64,000 nt of DNA, from assembly GCF_028776105.2 (NCBI RefSeq), contig NZ_CP145606.1, positions 1,922,001 through 1,986,000 on the forward strand, given 5' to 3'. This DNA is from Neisseria leonii (GTDB taxonomy: Bacteria > Pseudomonadota > Gammaproteobacteria > Burkholderiales > Neisseriaceae). Every line of letters begins with the position of its first letter. The stretch's first letter is position 1. The position numbers and the translations under genes are program-made. Positions 1-15,628 of the stretch are shown piece after piece. The notes under the pieces were generated by a model. That model made no database searches, had not been told where the DNA came from, and saw only the letters and a program-made list of their open reading frames with translations.

Positions 1-260
1 ACATGGGTTGGAACCGCGTCCGCCAAACCCGCCCGCACCCGCTGTTTGACGGCATTGGCGACGGCGAACGTTTTTACTTTGTCCACAGCTATTATTTCGC
101 GCCGCAAGATGCACGGATTGTGGTGGGCGAGAGCGATTATCCCGAGCCGTTCGCCTGCGCGGTGGCGCGGGACAATGTGTTTGCCACCCAGTTTCACACC
201 GAAAAAAGCCATCTGGCGGGTTTGCGCCTGCTGCAAAACTTTCTGAACTGGCGGCCCTAG
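1..260 (+). CDS. hisH: HisH, C-terminal fragment (imidazole glycerol phosphate synthase glutaminase subunit)
   Basis: This is the C-terminal ~86 residues of a class I glutamine amidotransferase; the 5' part lies before the window. The reading frame is open from base 1. Visible are the HisH hallmarks MGWN near the left edge, FYFVHSYY, and QFHTEKS, whose His and Glu are the catalytic partners of a nucleophilic Cys encoded outside the window; most homologues have HPEKS here. By family knowledge the enzyme releases ammonia from glutamine and channels it to HisF, so that the pair makes IGP and AICAR in histidine synthesis. The order hisH-hisA-hisF on the same strand supports the call. Confidence 0.93.
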   Translation, partial: MGWNRVRQTRPHPLFDGIGDGERFYFVHSYYFAPQDARIVVGESDYPEPFACAVARDNVFATQFHTEKSHLAGLRLLQNFLNWRP

Positions 261-318
261 CCGCCGCACGCTTGTGTACAATCCGTTTTCCCCCAACCCA
301 GACAATAGAGAAAAAAAG

Positions 319-1062
319 ATGCTGCTGATTCCCGCGATCGATTTGAAAGACGGCCGCTGTGTGCGCCTGAAACAGGGCCTGATGGACGAGGCCACCGTAT
401 TTTCCGACCACCCCGCACAGACGGCCGCGCATTGGTATGCACAAGGTGCGCGCCGCCTGCATCTGGTGGATTTGGACGGTGCATTTGCCGGCGAACCGAA
501 AAACTTTCCCGCTATCCGCGAGATTCTGGCCGAAGTGGCGGCGCATATTCCCGTGCAGTTGGGCGGCGGTATCCGCGATTTGGCCACGGTGGAAAAATAC
601 CTAGATTTGGGCTTGCGGGACGTGATTATCGGCACGGCGGCGGTAAAAAATCCCGCGTTTGTGCGCGAAGCCTGCCGCGAATTTCCCGGCCGTATCATTG
701 TCGGCCTCGATGCCAAAGACGGCATGGTGGCGGTGGACGGTTGGGCCACGGTAACGGAGCATCATGTCATCGATTTGAGCCGCCGTTTTGAAGACGACGG
801 GGTCAACAGCATCATTTATACCGACATCGGCCGCGACGGCATGATGAGCGGCGTGAATATCGAAGCCACGCAAAAGCTGGCCGAAGCGGTGCGCATTCCG
901 ATTATCGCTTCGGGCGGGTTGAGTAGTTTGGACGACATCCGCGCCCTGTGCGCGGCCGAACACAGCGGCATTGCCGGTGCGATTACCGGCCGTGCGATTT
1001 ATGAAGGCAGCATCGACTTTAAAACGGCGCAGGAGCTGGCCGACCAATTGGGGCGGGCGTAA
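319..1062 (+). CDS. hisA: HisA, ProFAR isomerase
   Basis: A 247-residue (beta/alpha)8 barrel enzyme, full length for the family. It performs the Amadori rearrangement of ProFAR to PRFAR in the cytoplasm. The N-terminus [11 protein letters not shown] carries the catalytic Asp of HisA, and GGGIRD and IASGGLSS are the two phosphate-binding loops; the second catalytic Asp lies in YTDIGRDG. The open frame extends 45 nt further upstream, but that extension has no family match, so the start is placed at the ATG before LLIPAID, preceded by an A-rich stretch with AGAG. The gene follows hisH after 58 nt and precedes hisF by 66 nt, consistent with one operon. Confidence 0.96.
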   Translation: MLLIPAIDLKDGRCVRLKQGLMDEATVFSDHPAQTAAHWYAQGARRLHLVDLDGAFAGEPKNFPAIREILAEVAAHIPVQLGGGIRDLATVEKYLDLGLRDVIIGTAAVKNPAFVREACREFPGRIIVGLDAKDGMVAVDGWATVTEHHVIDLSRRFEDDGVNSIIYTDIGRDGMMSGVNIEATQKLAEAVRIPIIASGGLSSLDDIRALCAAEHSGIAGAITGRAIYEGSIDFKTAQELADQLGRA

Positions 1063-1128
1063 CGCGCCGCCATTTTTGCAGAAACGGTTTGAGGCCGTCT
1101 GAAACCCTATCCGGCACGGTATTGAAAT

Positions 1129-1896
1129 ATGGCATTGGCAAAACGCATTATTCCCTGTTTGGACGTCGATAACGGCCGCGTGGTCAAAGGCGTGAACTTT
1201 GTCGGCCTGCGCGATGCGGGCAATCCGGTCGATGTGGCCAAACGCTACAACGACGAAGGTGCCGACGAATTGACCTTTCTCGACATCACCGCCAGCAGCG
1301 ACAACCGCGATACCATTCTGCACGTCATCGAGCAGGTGGCCTCGCAGGTGTTTATCCCGCTGACCGTCGGCGGCGGCGTGCGCACGGTGGCCGATGTGCG
1401 CCGCCTGCTCAATGCCGGTGCCGACAAAGTGAGCATCAACACGGCAGCGGTGACCCGTCCCGAATTGGTGGACGAAGCTGCGGGTTTTTTCGGTTCGCAG
1501 GCGATTGTGGTGGCGGTCGATGCCAAAGCTGTCAATGCAGACAACTCCCGCTGGGAAGTGTTTACCCACGGCGGGCGCCATGCCACGGGGCTGGACGCGG
1601 TGGACTGGGCGCGCAATATGCAGGCGTGCGGTGCGGGCGAAATCCTGCTTACCAGCATGGACAGGGACGGCACCAAAACAGGCTTCAATCTGCCGCTGAC
1701 CCGAGCGGTCAGCCAAGCCGTCGATATTCCCGTGATTGCATCGGGCGGCGTGGGCAATGTGCAGCATTTGGTGGACGGTGTGAAAGAAGGTTTGGCCGAT
1801 GCCGTTTTGGCGGCCAGTATTTTCCATTTCGGCGAAGTGGGTATCCGCGAAGCCAAGCTGGCGATGCAGGCGGCAGGTATCGAAGTGCGGCTGTAA
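1129..1896 (+). CDS. hisF: HisF, imidazole glycerol phosphate synthase cyclase subunit
   Basis: A 255-residue barrel protein of normal length. It takes ammonia from HisH and converts PRFAR into IGP plus AICAR. The N-terminal [19 protein letters not shown] contains the catalytic Asp11, and [10 protein letters not shown] holds the second catalytic Asp (Asp130 in the family); TVGGGVR and IASGGVGN are the phosphate loops. An AG-type uptake sequence lies just downstream at about 1904-1915 and another just upstream at about 1091-1102. It is the last his gene here; the next gene is on the other strand. Confidence 0.97.
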   Translation: MALAKRIIPCLDVDNGRVVKGVNFVGLRDAGNPVDVAKRYNDEGADELTFLDITASSDNRDTILHVIEQVASQVFIPLTVGGGVRTVADVRRLLNAGADKVSINTAAVTRPELVDEAAGFFGSQAIVVAVDAKAVNADNSRWEVFTHGGRHATGLDAVDWARNMQACGAGEILLTSMDRDGTKTGFNLPLTRAVSQAVDIPVIASGGVGNVQHLVDGVKEGLADAVLAASIFHFGEVGIREAKLAMQAAGIEVRL

Positions 1897-2049
1897 ACAG
1901 CAGGCCGTCTGAAATCTGCCGTTCCGCCAACCGCAGCCCGGATTGGAATCGGACAACGGTATGCCGGCTGCAGGTATCTGCCGTGCGGCAGCCGATAAAA
2001 CAGCAGCGTTTCCGCTTAACGGTAACGCTGCTGTTCATCATCAATAAGG

Positions 2050-2880
2050 TTATTTCGATTGATCTAATTTCATTTGCAGTATGTCGACTTTGTCGCGGGT
2101 CTCTCCGAGTTCCTGTTTCAGCTGCGCTATTTCCTGTGCCATTTCCTGTTTCAGCCGTTCTGCTTTATGTTCGTGGTAGGCAGTTACATCGTTACCCGTA
2201 TCCACGAACTCTTCATACTTCCGTATCTTTTCCCTCAGGGCCCGGTTTTCGTTTTCCGACTCTTGCAGGGATTCTTGCAGAAGCTTGATTTGGGCTTCAC
2301 AAGCCTCTACCGCCTTCCTCCATTTGGCATTGCTTTCTTCCCATGCGGTTATTGTCTCCTGATTCCGGGCATCGCGCTCCTCCAATGAGGCCCCGCAATT
2401 GTCTACCCATTTCTTCCATGCGGCTTCGCAGTCGTCCCGCCACTTGTGCCACATGGCTTCGTCTTTCTTCCGGGCTTCTTCCACATAGGTTTCCAGACGC
2501 TGCCGCTCGGCTTCCAACTCCTGCCTTTCCGCTTCCAGTTTCTGACGTTCGGTTTCCAGTTCCTGACGTTCGGCTTCCAGTTGCTCGGCTTTATCCTTCA
2601 ATTTGGCTTCCTTGGCCAGTAGCAGGTCGCGGTTTGACCCGCGAAGGCCGAGAAAGAACGTCATAAAGAATCCGAGGATGAAGACCGTAACGGCATCACC
2701 GAAAGGGATGTCTTTCGTAAAAAGACTGAGTACGACCAGGGTACTGCCAACACCCATCGGCATATACTGCAACAGCTCCCGAAGTACGTCCTTTCCGGTT
2801 CTTTCCTGTTTTTCCAGTTTTTCCTTTTCCATCCGCATCAGTTCCCGAAAACTGACTTTTTCAGGTTTTTCCTTTTCCAT
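2050..2880 (-). CDS. Membrane-anchored coiled-coil protein of unknown function
   Basis: A 276-residue protein that I do not recognise. It has a charged N-terminus (residues 1-38), two hydrophobic segments at about 41-60 and 66-85, then a long Glu/Gln/Lys-rich coiled coil to the C-terminus. Residues ~95-130 contain tandem seven-residue repeats of the type EAERQEL, visible in DNA as near-identical 21-nt units. The start is the ATG at 2880, because a good GGAG sits about 8 nt upstream; the open frame runs further back but into the preceding gene. It begins 2 nt after the stop of the DNA ligase remnant, so the two were probably co-transcribed. A structural or envelope-associated role is possible, but nothing in the sequence specifies one. 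Confidence 0.7.
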   Translation of the reverse strand: MEKEKPEKVSFRELMRMEKEKLEKQERTGKDVLRELLQYMPMGVGSTLVVLSLFTKDIPFGDAVTVFILGFFMTFFLGLRGSNRDLLLAKEAKLKDKAEQLEAERQELETERQKLEAERQELEAERQRLETYVEEARKKDEAMWHKWRDDCEAAWKKWVDNCGASLEERDARNQETITAWEESNAKWRKAVEACEAQIKLLQESLQESENENRALREKIRKYEEFVDTGNDVTAYHEHKAERLKQEMAQEIAQLKQELGETRDKVDILQMKLDQSK

Positions 2881-2882
2881 TC

Positions 2883-3248
2883 TCAATCTCCGTCCGTATC
2901 GTCGGTGTGGCGGAAGCCGAGCCATACGGGGTGGCGCGGGGCTTCCTTTATCCCGATGTTGAAAAATTTGTATCTGATGACCCGGCCTATCAGTCTGTCG
3001 CGCTCCGCCCACAGCTGTTCGCGGTGTGCGGCCGTGAAACCTGTGCCGATTTTGAAACGGATTCCGTTTTCGGTTTCGGCAATCAGGCAGCCGAGTGTTT
3101 CGGTTTCGACCAGACCTTCTTTCCTGCTGCTGCGTTTAGTATAGCCCAGCTCGTCGGTTTCGGCTTCATTGCCGTTGTGCATCAGCGGCTCGTAGCCGAT
3201 ACAGACGGCCTCCGCATCGGAAAAGCGTTTCAGTTTGAGCAGCAGGCC
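2883..3248 (-). pseudogene. C-terminal remnant of a phage-type ATP-dependent DNA ligase
   Basis: The frame directly following the copA stop codon reads KLKRFSDAEAVCIGYEPL and later NGIRFKIGTGF and PRHPVWLGFRHTDD. This is the beta-strand exit of the adenylation domain plus the OB-fold of T7-like or bacterial accessory ATP-dependent ligases. The catalytic KxDG adenylation motif and everything N-terminal of about the last 120 residues are missing. There is no start codon until an internal ATG at 3182, so I treat it as a remnant. It shares the reading frame of copA and is separated from it only by the TAA, which suggests a deletion that joined the two. It could alternatively be translated as a 99-residue OB-fold protein from 3182. 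Confidence 0.7.
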
Positions 3249-5381
<2,133 letters not shown>

Positions 5382-5541
5382 GGCGGGAAACGGGAGAAGA
5401 ACAGGGAGAGATGGCCGGCAAACAGTTGTTGCTGGCGTTTTGCAGACGGCCTTGACGGCATGGCATCAGTGGATAAACCGGTATGGATAAAAGTCGGTAC
5501 ACGCTTTCAGACGGCATCAGAGCCGATGTCTGTCTGCCGGA

Positions 5542-6123
5542 TTAAAACGGCAAAACCTTATCCACTTTCAAGCCTTTGCCTGTGATATAAAACTGCCCGC
5601 CTGCCACATAATGCAGATTGTGCAGCTCGTCAGGCACACTGTCAAACTGCCAGCGGCCATCTTGAAAGACACGGTCGTCGGCAAATGCAGCCAATACCTC
5701 ACCGATAAATAAATCATGTCTTTCGTGGTTGTGCGGCTCGGCAATAAGTCTGCATAAAATATAGGCAGAGCATTCCGCCACCAGCGGAATATCAAACCCG
5801 TCGGCATAAAACAGCTCCACGCCGTTATCTGTGAGCTTGTTGGGGTTGTCATGGCGACTCTCGCCCATTGCCACCACCAGTTTTGCCTGTTTGGCAAACG
5901 GCACTTGCAGAGCAAAATAGCCGCTTTGTTCAATCAAACGGCGGGTAAATGCCGCCTTATCCAAAATAACCGACACTTTGGGATTGGGCAGATAATCCAC
6001 CACACACGCCCAAGCGGCAGACATCACATTTGCCACACCGCCGTTTTTGGCAGATACCATGACGGTCGGTCCGTGATTGATCAGCCGATAAAACTTATCC
6101 AAACCGACAGCTTGTAATGCCAT
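5542..6123 (-). CDS. Flavin reductase-like FMN-binding split-barrel protein
   Basis: A 193-residue protein that resembles the flavin reductase (Flavin_Reduct) domain family: NGGVANVMSAAWAC, LDKAAFTRRLIEQSGYFALQ and an HERHDLFIGEV segment match the FMN/flavin-binding split barrel. Members bind FMN and reduce flavins or act as stand-alone oxidoreductases in the cytoplasm; the physiological substrate cannot be told. The start is at 6123, preceded by GGAAAGA; the open frame extends 39 codons further without similarity. It sits alone between copA and the copZ-like gene. Confidence 0.8.
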   Translation of the reverse strand: MALQAVGLDKFYRLINHGPTVMVSAKNGGVANVMSAAWACVVDYLPNPKVSVILDKAAFTRRLIEQSGYFALQVPFAKQAKLVVAMGESRHDNPNKLTDNGVELFYADGFDIPLVAECSAYILCRLIAEPHNHERHDLFIGEVLAAFADDRVFQDGRWQFDSVPDELHNLHYVAGGQFYITGKGLKVDKVLPF

Positions 6124-6324
6124 ATTTTCTTTCCTCCGTGCCGGAATATGGTTTGTGGTGCGATAAAAGATTTTAGAGTCTGTATAACGTGCCGCCGCAG
6201 CCCGGGTAGGCCGGTTTTTCCAATCCGGCATGATCATCAAGCCAAACAGTGCAGAATAATGTTTGGCAATCTGTCATGTGGACAGAGGTTTCGGCGTGCC
6301 GCCGCAAGGTCAGGCCGTCTGAAT

Positions 6325-6350
6325 CCGCCGGGCGTTTGCCCGGCGGGTTT
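6325..6350. terminator. GC-rich hairpin behind copZ
   Basis: A 9-bp perfect stem (ccgccgggc / gcccggcgg) with a short loop follows the copZ-like stop and adjoins an uptake sequence at about 6312-6323. The T-run lies on the + side only, so it is not a textbook terminator for the minus-strand gene; it may still pause transcription from either side. Confidence 0.5.
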
Positions 6351-6565
6351 TACTGTACGGCGGCATCAAAACCCGCCGCTTCCACCGCTTCGATCAGTAT
6401 CTGCGGCGATACGGCGGCAGGATCAAATTCGACCGTCGCCAGATGCCGCGCCAAATCGACATCGGCGTGCCGCACACCGGCAATGTCCGTCAAAACACGG
6501 GCAACGGCGGCCGAACAGCCGCTGCATGTCATGCCGTGTACGGACAGTATGATGGTCTGCATCAT
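6350..6565 (-). CDS. copZ: CopZ-like HMA-domain copper chaperone
   Basis: A 71-residue single HMA domain with GMTCSGC at residues 11-17, the Cu(I)-binding CxxC. The fold continues with DVDLARHLATVEFDP and an IEAVEAAGF end typical of these chaperones. It presumably delivers Cu(I) to CopA, which is encoded downstream on the same strand. Two ATG codons are adjacent (6565 and 6562); AAAGGA lies upstream of both. Confidence 0.88.
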   Translation of the reverse strand: MMQTIILSVHGMTCSGCSAAVARVLTDIAGVRHADVDLARHLATVEFDPAAVSPQILIEAVEAAGFDAAVQ

Positions 6566-6722
6566 GGAAATCCTTTGCGGGGTGTATCAACAGGCATGAA
6601 GTATACCAAATATTGCGCCGGAGAATAAACACCGTCTCCGCTGCTGCGGGCGTGCCCTGCGGTTTCGGGTGCTTTGTGCTATCATCGTGCCGCCGAATAA
6701 TCCGACAAAGAGAGAATGCCGA

Positions 6723-7784
6723 ATGAAGCCGCTGCAAAACGATACTTTCCTGCGCGCCCTGCTCAAAGAACCGGTCGAATATACACCAATCTGGATGATG
6801 CGGCAGGCCGGCCGCTATCTGCCCGAATATCAGGCCACCCGCGCGCGCGCCGGCAGTTTTCTCGATTTGTGCAAAAACACCGAACTGGCCACCGAAGTAA
6901 CCATTCAGCCGCTGGAACGATTCGATTTGGACGCGGCCATTCTGTTTTCCGACATTCTCACTGTCCCCGACGCCATGGGGTTGGGTCTGTATTTCGCCGA
7001 GGGCGAAGGGCCGAAATTCGAACGGCCGCTGCAACACGAAGCCGACATCGCCAAACTGGCCGTACCCGATATGGCAACGCTGCAATATGTATTTGATGCG
7101 GTAGCGTCCATCCGCCGTGCGCTGGACGGCCGCGTGCCGCTCATCGGCTTTTCCGGCAGCCCGTTTACGCTTGCCTGCTATATGGTAGAAGGGGCCGGCA
7201 GCAAAGAATTCCGCACCATCAAAACCATGATGTATTCGCGCCCCGAACTTTTGCACAAAATCTTAGATGTCAACGCACAGGCCGTTACCGCCTACCTCAA
7301 CGCCCAAATCGACGCAGGCGCGCAGGCCGTGCAGATTTTCGACACATGGGGCGGCGTATTGAGCGACGCGGCTTTCGAAGCATTCAGCCTGCGCTATATG
7401 AAACAGATTTCAGACGGCCTCAAACGCGAAAACGAAGGCCGCCGCGTACCGCTGATTGTGTTTACCAAAGGCGGCGGTCTGTGGCTGGAAAAACTGGCCG
7501 GTATCGGTGCCGACGCGCTCGGCTTGGATTGGACGTGCAACATCGGCGAAGCCCGTCGCCGCGTGGGCGGGCAGGTTGCCTTACAGGGCAATTTCGATCC
7601 GTCCGCCCTGTTCGGCACTCCCGAAGCCATACGCGCCGAGGCCGCCCGCATCTTGGCTGAATACGGCAGCGGCAGCGGCCATGTGTTCAATCTCGGCCAC
7701 GGCATCAGCCAGCACGCCGACCCCGAACACGCCAAGATACTGGTCGATGCCGTGCACGAGTTGTCGCGCCCGTACCACCGGTAA
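6723..7784 (+). CDS. hemE: HemE, uroporphyrinogen decarboxylase
   Basis: A 353-residue enzyme of normal length that removes four carboxyl groups from uroporphyrinogen III to give coproporphyrinogen III in haem synthesis. The signature [11 protein letters not shown] is at residues ~24-34, and the catalytic Asp is in [17 protein letters not shown] and NLGHGI are conserved C-terminal motifs. The start at 6723 follows an AGAGAGAA stretch; the 18-codon upstream extension has no similarity. A DUS-pair hairpin follows the gene. Confidence 0.97.
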   Translation: MKPLQNDTFLRALLKEPVEYTPIWMMRQAGRYLPEYQATRARAGSFLDLCKNTELATEVTIQPLERFDLDAAILFSDILTVPDAMGLGLYFAEGEGPKFERPLQHEADIAKLAVPDMATLQYVFDAVASIRRALDGRVPLIGFSGSPFTLACYMVEGAGSKEFRTIKTMMYSRPELLHKILDVNAQAVTAYLNAQIDAGAQAVQIFDTWGGVLSDAAFEAFSLRYMKQISDGLKRENEGRRVPLIVFTKGGGLWLEKLAGIGADALGLDWTCNIGEARRRVGGQVALQGNFDPSALFGTPEAIRAEAARILAEYGSGSGHVFNLGHGISQHADPEHAKILVDAVHELSRPYHR

Positions 7785-7815
7785 TCCGTCTGCGGCAAAA
7801 AAACCGCAATCCGTC

Positions 7816-7857
7816 AGGCCGTCTGAAACGCCGTTTGAGTTCGTTTTTAGACGGCCT
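7816..7857 (+). terminator. Inverted uptake-sequence pair after hemE
   Basis: A forward DUS (aggccgtctgaa at 7816-7827) is followed by a reverse partial copy ending agacggcct at 7857, forming a stem with a T-run inside the second arm. Such DUS pairs are the usual Neisseria rho-independent terminators. Confidence 0.75.
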
Positions 7858-8144
7858 TGTGCCTTGTACGGCCTGCTCGGACCCGTTCCGTTATCACTGC
7901 GGCCTGAAAGCGCAGGCCGCCGCATTTCGGTGCGGACGGCGGCGCGGTTGCGCATTTTTTTTGTTGCAGACTTGCAAACAAACTGCCATTTTGCGTAAAA
8001 AATAGTTGTCGAAACCGATAAAAATCAGTACAAATAGGCCGCAGGAAAACAGAGCGGCAGTTCCCGCGCCGGGTGCAGACGGCCGCTTTGCCCGATTCCG
8101 CTGCCGCAGGGCAGTATCAAAACCCAGCCATAAGGAGAATAACG

Positions 8145-9260
8145 ATGAAACGTAAAGTAGTGGCCGCATTGCTGATCGGCAGCCCGATTCTGGTACAGGC
8201 CGCCGCATTGGAGCGCACACCCCAATCCACTGATTTTATTTTTGACAAAGGCAACCGCGTTGAGGCGGGTATTTCGTTTGTCCGTCCCGACATATCGGGT
8301 AAAGCACTCAATCCGCAAACCGGCAAATTCGATGCGGATACCGGCTCGGTTGCCAACAACTTCAATGCCTATGCGCTTCAAGGGAAATTCCAGCTCAATG
8401 ATGCGCTGTCTCTCGGCCTGAAATACGAACAGCCTTTCGGCATTGATGTGGCGTATGGCGATAAAGCGGGGGTGTCGGCCGGCCTGCGTGCCAAAGCCAC
8501 CGTACACAACCTGACCGCGCTGGCTGCCTATAAAACCCCTGCAAACATTACCGTTTTCGGCGGCCCGGCTTATCAGCGTTTGGACGGTCATGCCCAAGTT
8601 AACGTGCCGGTTTTCGGTACTTACAAACTGGAGCTGCCCACAGACGGCGCATGGGGCTACGTTGCCGGCGCGGCATACGAAAAACCGGAAATCGCCCTGC
8701 GCGCGTCATTGACCTACCGTTCGCAAATCAAATACAAAGGCGCAGCCCGCGAAAGTGCCGGCCCCTTAAACAGTACCAACCCCATCGAGCTCAAAATACC
8801 GCGTTCGGTTAATGTCAATCTGCAAACGGGTATTGCGCCTAAGACCCTGCTGCTGGCCGGTGTGCGTTGGACCGACTGGTCTAATTTCAAGATCAGCCCG
8901 AAAGCCTTCGGTACAGTTGCTAAATCCGATTTGGTAACATACGAAAAAGATTCGTTCCAATACTCGCTCGGTGTCGGCCGCCAGCTGACTGACAAGCTGA
9001 CCGGTGTCGTGATTGGTACATATGATACCGGTGCAGGCTCTGTTATTTCTCCGCTGGGTCCGACAAACAGAAGTTATACGCTGCAACTGTTGGGCAAATA
9101 TCAGGTGAACGACAATGTGGATATCGGTCTCGGAGCGCAATACAAACGCTATAAAGACCAAGAAACCACCAGCAAGGCGATGGGCAGAAGCACAGTTGTC
9201 GGCCGCTTTGACGGCATGAACGTTTGGGGTGTCGGTGCCCGCGTCGGTGTGAAGTGGTAA
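8145..9260 (+). CDS. FadL/OmpP1/TodX-family outer-membrane channel
   Basis: A 371-residue outer-membrane protein. It begins with a signal peptide (MKRKVVAALLIGSPILVQA, cleavage probably after Ala-Ala) and the mature start LERTPQSTDFIFDKGN resembles the FadL hatch region. The C-terminus ends in KW after GVGARVGV, a beta-barrel closing strand. FadL-family channels admit long-chain fatty acids or aromatic hydrocarbons into the periplasm by lateral diffusion; which substrate cannot be told. The start is supported by AAGGAG seven nt upstream. It stands alone, so a link with the benzoate genes about 40 kb away is only conjecture. Confidence 0.85.
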   Translation: MKRKVVAALLIGSPILVQAAALERTPQSTDFIFDKGNRVEAGISFVRPDISGKALNPQTGKFDADTGSVANNFNAYALQGKFQLNDALSLGLKYEQPFGIDVAYGDKAGVSAGLRAKATVHNLTALAAYKTPANITVFGGPAYQRLDGHAQVNVPVFGTYKLELPTDGAWGYVAGAAYEKPEIALRASLTYRSQIKYKGAARESAGPLNSTNPIELKIPRSVNVNLQTGIAPKTLLLAGVRWTDWSNFKISPKAFGTVAKSDLVTYEKDSFQYSLGVGRQLTDKLTGVVIGTYDTGAGSVISPLGPTNRSYTLQLLGKYQVNDNVDIGLGAQYKRYKDQETTSKAMGRSTVVGRFDGMNVWGVGARVGVKW

Positions 9261-9372
9261 TACAGCACCGATTGGTTCAATAATCGCCCAAGGCCGTCTG
9301 AATCATTAATACAGGCGGTCTTTTACAATCCGGCCGCATACCGGACAAGTCCGGTATTTCGTAAAACCGTGC

Positions 9373-9424
9373 AAAGAAGCCATAGTAGCCATAGATACTT
9401 GATTTAAGCAGGCTTCTTTTTTTG
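9373..9424 (+). terminator. Possible terminator behind the FadL-type gene
   Basis: Arms aaagaagcc (9373-9381) and ggcttcttt (9411-9419) are followed by a run of T. The loop is long (about 29 nt), so efficiency is uncertain. Confidence 0.45.
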
Positions 9425-9452
9425 GTGGTGGGGATGGTTTTAAAAATGCGTA

Positions 9453-9474
9453 TGTCGGATACCCGTATCCGGCA
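9453..9474. repeat. Palindromic repeat, single arm
   Basis: The 22-bp near-palindrome tgtcggatacccgtatccgg plus ca belongs to the dispersed family described under findings (GTCGGATWC-NN-GWATCCGRC core). Here it is a lone arm without a partner. Confidence 0.7.
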
Positions 9475-9510
9475 TTTTCTTTTTTCATTTTGTTTTCAGT
9501 CCTTTTTCTT

Positions 9511-9556
9511 ACCTTCTTACCTTCTTACCTTCTTACCTTCTTACCTTCTTACCTTA
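9511..9556. repeat. Tandem octamer repeat (accttctt)x5
   Basis: Five exact copies of accttctt run from 9511 to 9550, followed by a broken sixth copy, and preceded by a related ttttctt. The array lies in the gene-free stretch before the rRNA operon and not in a convincing coding frame. Short tandem repeats of this kind change copy number by slippage. Confidence 0.85.
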
Positions 9557-9559
9557 TTT

Positions 9560-9965
9560 CCTGATTATCCGGCAGTCATAGCAGACCAACCTGCACAGAG
9601 GCTGCTGGAGGGGAGATTTTTCGGAGTATAGGTCTTTCTAAAAATAAGCATAAAGAGCCGGGGTTCTGGAAACCGCAAGCCGGCAGCGCCGGAAGGTTTG
9701 CCGTCATACGGAGGGGCTGTCCCGAGCCGCCGGGTTTCCGCCTTATGCGCCGGGGGCAGCCCTACCGAAGCGTGCCTAAAAGCCGCGCGACAAAAAAGTC
9801 AGACAAAAGGCGCATATAAAAGCCAAATAAAATAGAGACTTGACGGATTGTCTGTCACATATCGGTCAAAAGTCCGGATATAGTGCTTGCATATTTGAGG
9901 GGAGGGGCGTATAGTTTGGTCTTCGCTGCTTTGCGGCGGGTTATTTTGGTTTGATTGAAAAAAGA
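9560..9965. other. Gene-free stretch upstream of the rRNA operon
   Basis: I see no convincing gene between the octamer array and the rRNA promoter. The 9650-9790 part is GC-rich and the 9790-9965 part AT-rich, which is where upstream activating sequences of an rRNA promoter would lie. I found no clear additional promoter hexamers. Confidence 0.5.
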
Positions 9966-9967
9966 TT

Positions 9968-9995
9968 TTGACTTTTTTAAATTGCGTGCTAAAAT
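9968..9995 (+). promoter_or_regulatory. rRNA operon promoter
   Basis: The -35 hexamer ttgact (9968-9973) and -10 hexamer taaaat (9990-9995) are separated by 16 nt. They lie about 140 nt before the 16S gene and just upstream of the boxA element, the normal layout of an rRNA operon. Confidence 0.75.
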
Positions 9996-10004
9996 AATCG
10001 TCTT

Positions 10005-10016
10005 TGCTCTTTAACA
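10005..10016 (+). promoter_or_regulatory. boxA antitermination site in the rRNA leader
   Basis: The sequence tgctctttaaca is the conserved boxA bound by NusB/S10, which prevents premature termination in rRNA operons. A second, related gatctttaacaaattgg at 12051-12067 plays the same role in front of the 23S gene. Confidence 0.85.
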
Positions 10017-10136
10017 AACAGATTACCGATAAGTGTGAGTGCGCGAGCCTCACACTGCGACAAAAACAGACAGGATAGATTTATTTATCCTTGTCGGTTT
10101 CTTTGAAGCAGACCAGAAGTTAAAAAGTTAGAGATT

Positions 10137-11680
<1,544 letters not shown>

Positions 11681-11790
11681 GAGAAAAGAAGAGGCTCGGG
11701 CACCCACACTTATCGGTAATCAGAGAATGCGGAAGAAGCAGGCCGTCTGAAAGAGTATCATTGATGATGACCGGTTTCTTTACAGGACAT

Positions 11791-11867
<77 letters not shown>

Positions 11868-11884
11868 TCATACAGCAAGACACT

Positions 11885-11960
11885 GGGGGCATAGCTCAGT
11901 TGGTAGAGCACCTGCTTTGCAAGCAGGGGGTCATCGGTTCGATCCCGTTTGCCTCCACCA
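11885..11960 (+). tRNA. alaT: tRNA-Ala(TGC)
   Basis: A 76-nt tRNA with encoded CCA. The acceptor arms ggggdca-type (ggggGCA) and tgcctcc pair over 7 bp with one G-U, and the anticodon is TGC within ctttgcaag. It is the second spacer tRNA. Confidence 0.97.
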
Positions 11961-12311
11961 CAAGCCTGCCGGATACAGACTTTACAAATCAAAGAAAGCT
12001 GCTAGAATGCGCAGCTTGCTTTTATTTGCGAAGTTGAAAAAACACCGCATCGATCTTTAACAAATTGGAAAGCCGAAATCAACAAACAAAGACACTGTCT
12101 GATTTGGTTTGAAATACTGATGCAACAGTATTTCAGGCGTAAAACAAATCGGAACAGAATTTGGGTGATGATTGTATCAAGTAGTTTGTGGAAGACAAAA
12201 GGCACAAACTACTCACAACAAAGCAGTAAGCTTTATCAGAGTAGAGAATTTAAGTTTTACCGGGTAGTCAACGCCGGGTAAGGCGAAGTCGAAAGGTTCT
12301 TCAAATGATAG

Positions 12312-15195
<2,884 letters not shown>

Positions 15196-15314
15196 TATCA
15201 TTTGAAGCACTTTGATGCTCAAAGATTAAGCTTACTGATGAAATACTTCATCACCAGTTGATTAAACAATAAATAAACGCAACAGCGTAACGGCTTTCCG
15301 GTTTGTACAGTTTA

Positions 15315-15430
15315 TGTCTGGCGGCCATAGCGGTTTGGTCCCACGCCTTCCCATCCCGAACAGGACCGTGAAACGAACCAGCGCCGATGATAGTGTGGAT
15401 GCCCATGTGAAAGTAGGTCACCGCCAGACA
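15315..15430 (+). rRNA. rrf: 5S ribosomal RNA
   Basis: A 116-nt 5S gene with paired ends tgtctggcgg and ccgccagaca, and the conserved tcccatcccgaac loop. Confidence 0.96.
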
Positions 15431-15439
15431 CCAATTCAG

Positions 15440-15472
15440 AACCCCTGCACAATGTGCGGGGGTTTGCTTTTA
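15440..15472 (+). terminator. rRNA operon terminator
   Basis: A 10-bp stem acccctgcac / gtgcgggggt with an AAT loop, followed by a T-rich tract, 10 nt after the 5S gene. Confidence 0.88.
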
Positions 15473-15536
15473 TGTGCTGCTTTATGGCGGCTTGCCCGGA
15501 AAATGAAATGGCAGACCGGGGAATGGGGGAGGGGGA

Positions 15537-15628
15537 GTAGGTCGGATACGGGTATCCGGCACGGTGCTGAATATCTTTCGATTCTCAAATATCAATCACC
15601 CCGTGTCGGATTCAAGAATCCGACCTAC
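15537..15628. repeat. Full-length palindromic repeat element (92 bp)
   Basis: Two arms in inverted orientation: gtaggtcggatacgggtatc (arm 1 from 15537) and its counterpart ending aatccgacctac (15628). Each arm is itself palindromic, giving a nested structure that would fold into two small hairpins or one long one. About 35 nt separate the arms. The element lies directly after the rRNA operon and covers the 3' boundary of the next minus-strand gene. Confidence 0.8.

Noticed and set aside
601..1956. A 451-codon open frame antisense to hisA and hisF
   Set aside because: It is composed of His/Arg/Ala-rich antisense translation of two well-supported genes; typical of GC-rich shadows.
9306..9488. 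A 60-codon minus-strand frame with a CPVCG motif
   Set aside because: Its N-terminal third runs through the palindromic repeat and the stretch before it, it has no convincing ribosome site, and I recognise no family.
9511..9556. CRISPR-like array
   Set aside because: The repeats are 8 nt, directly adjoining, with no spacers; no cas genes are in the window.
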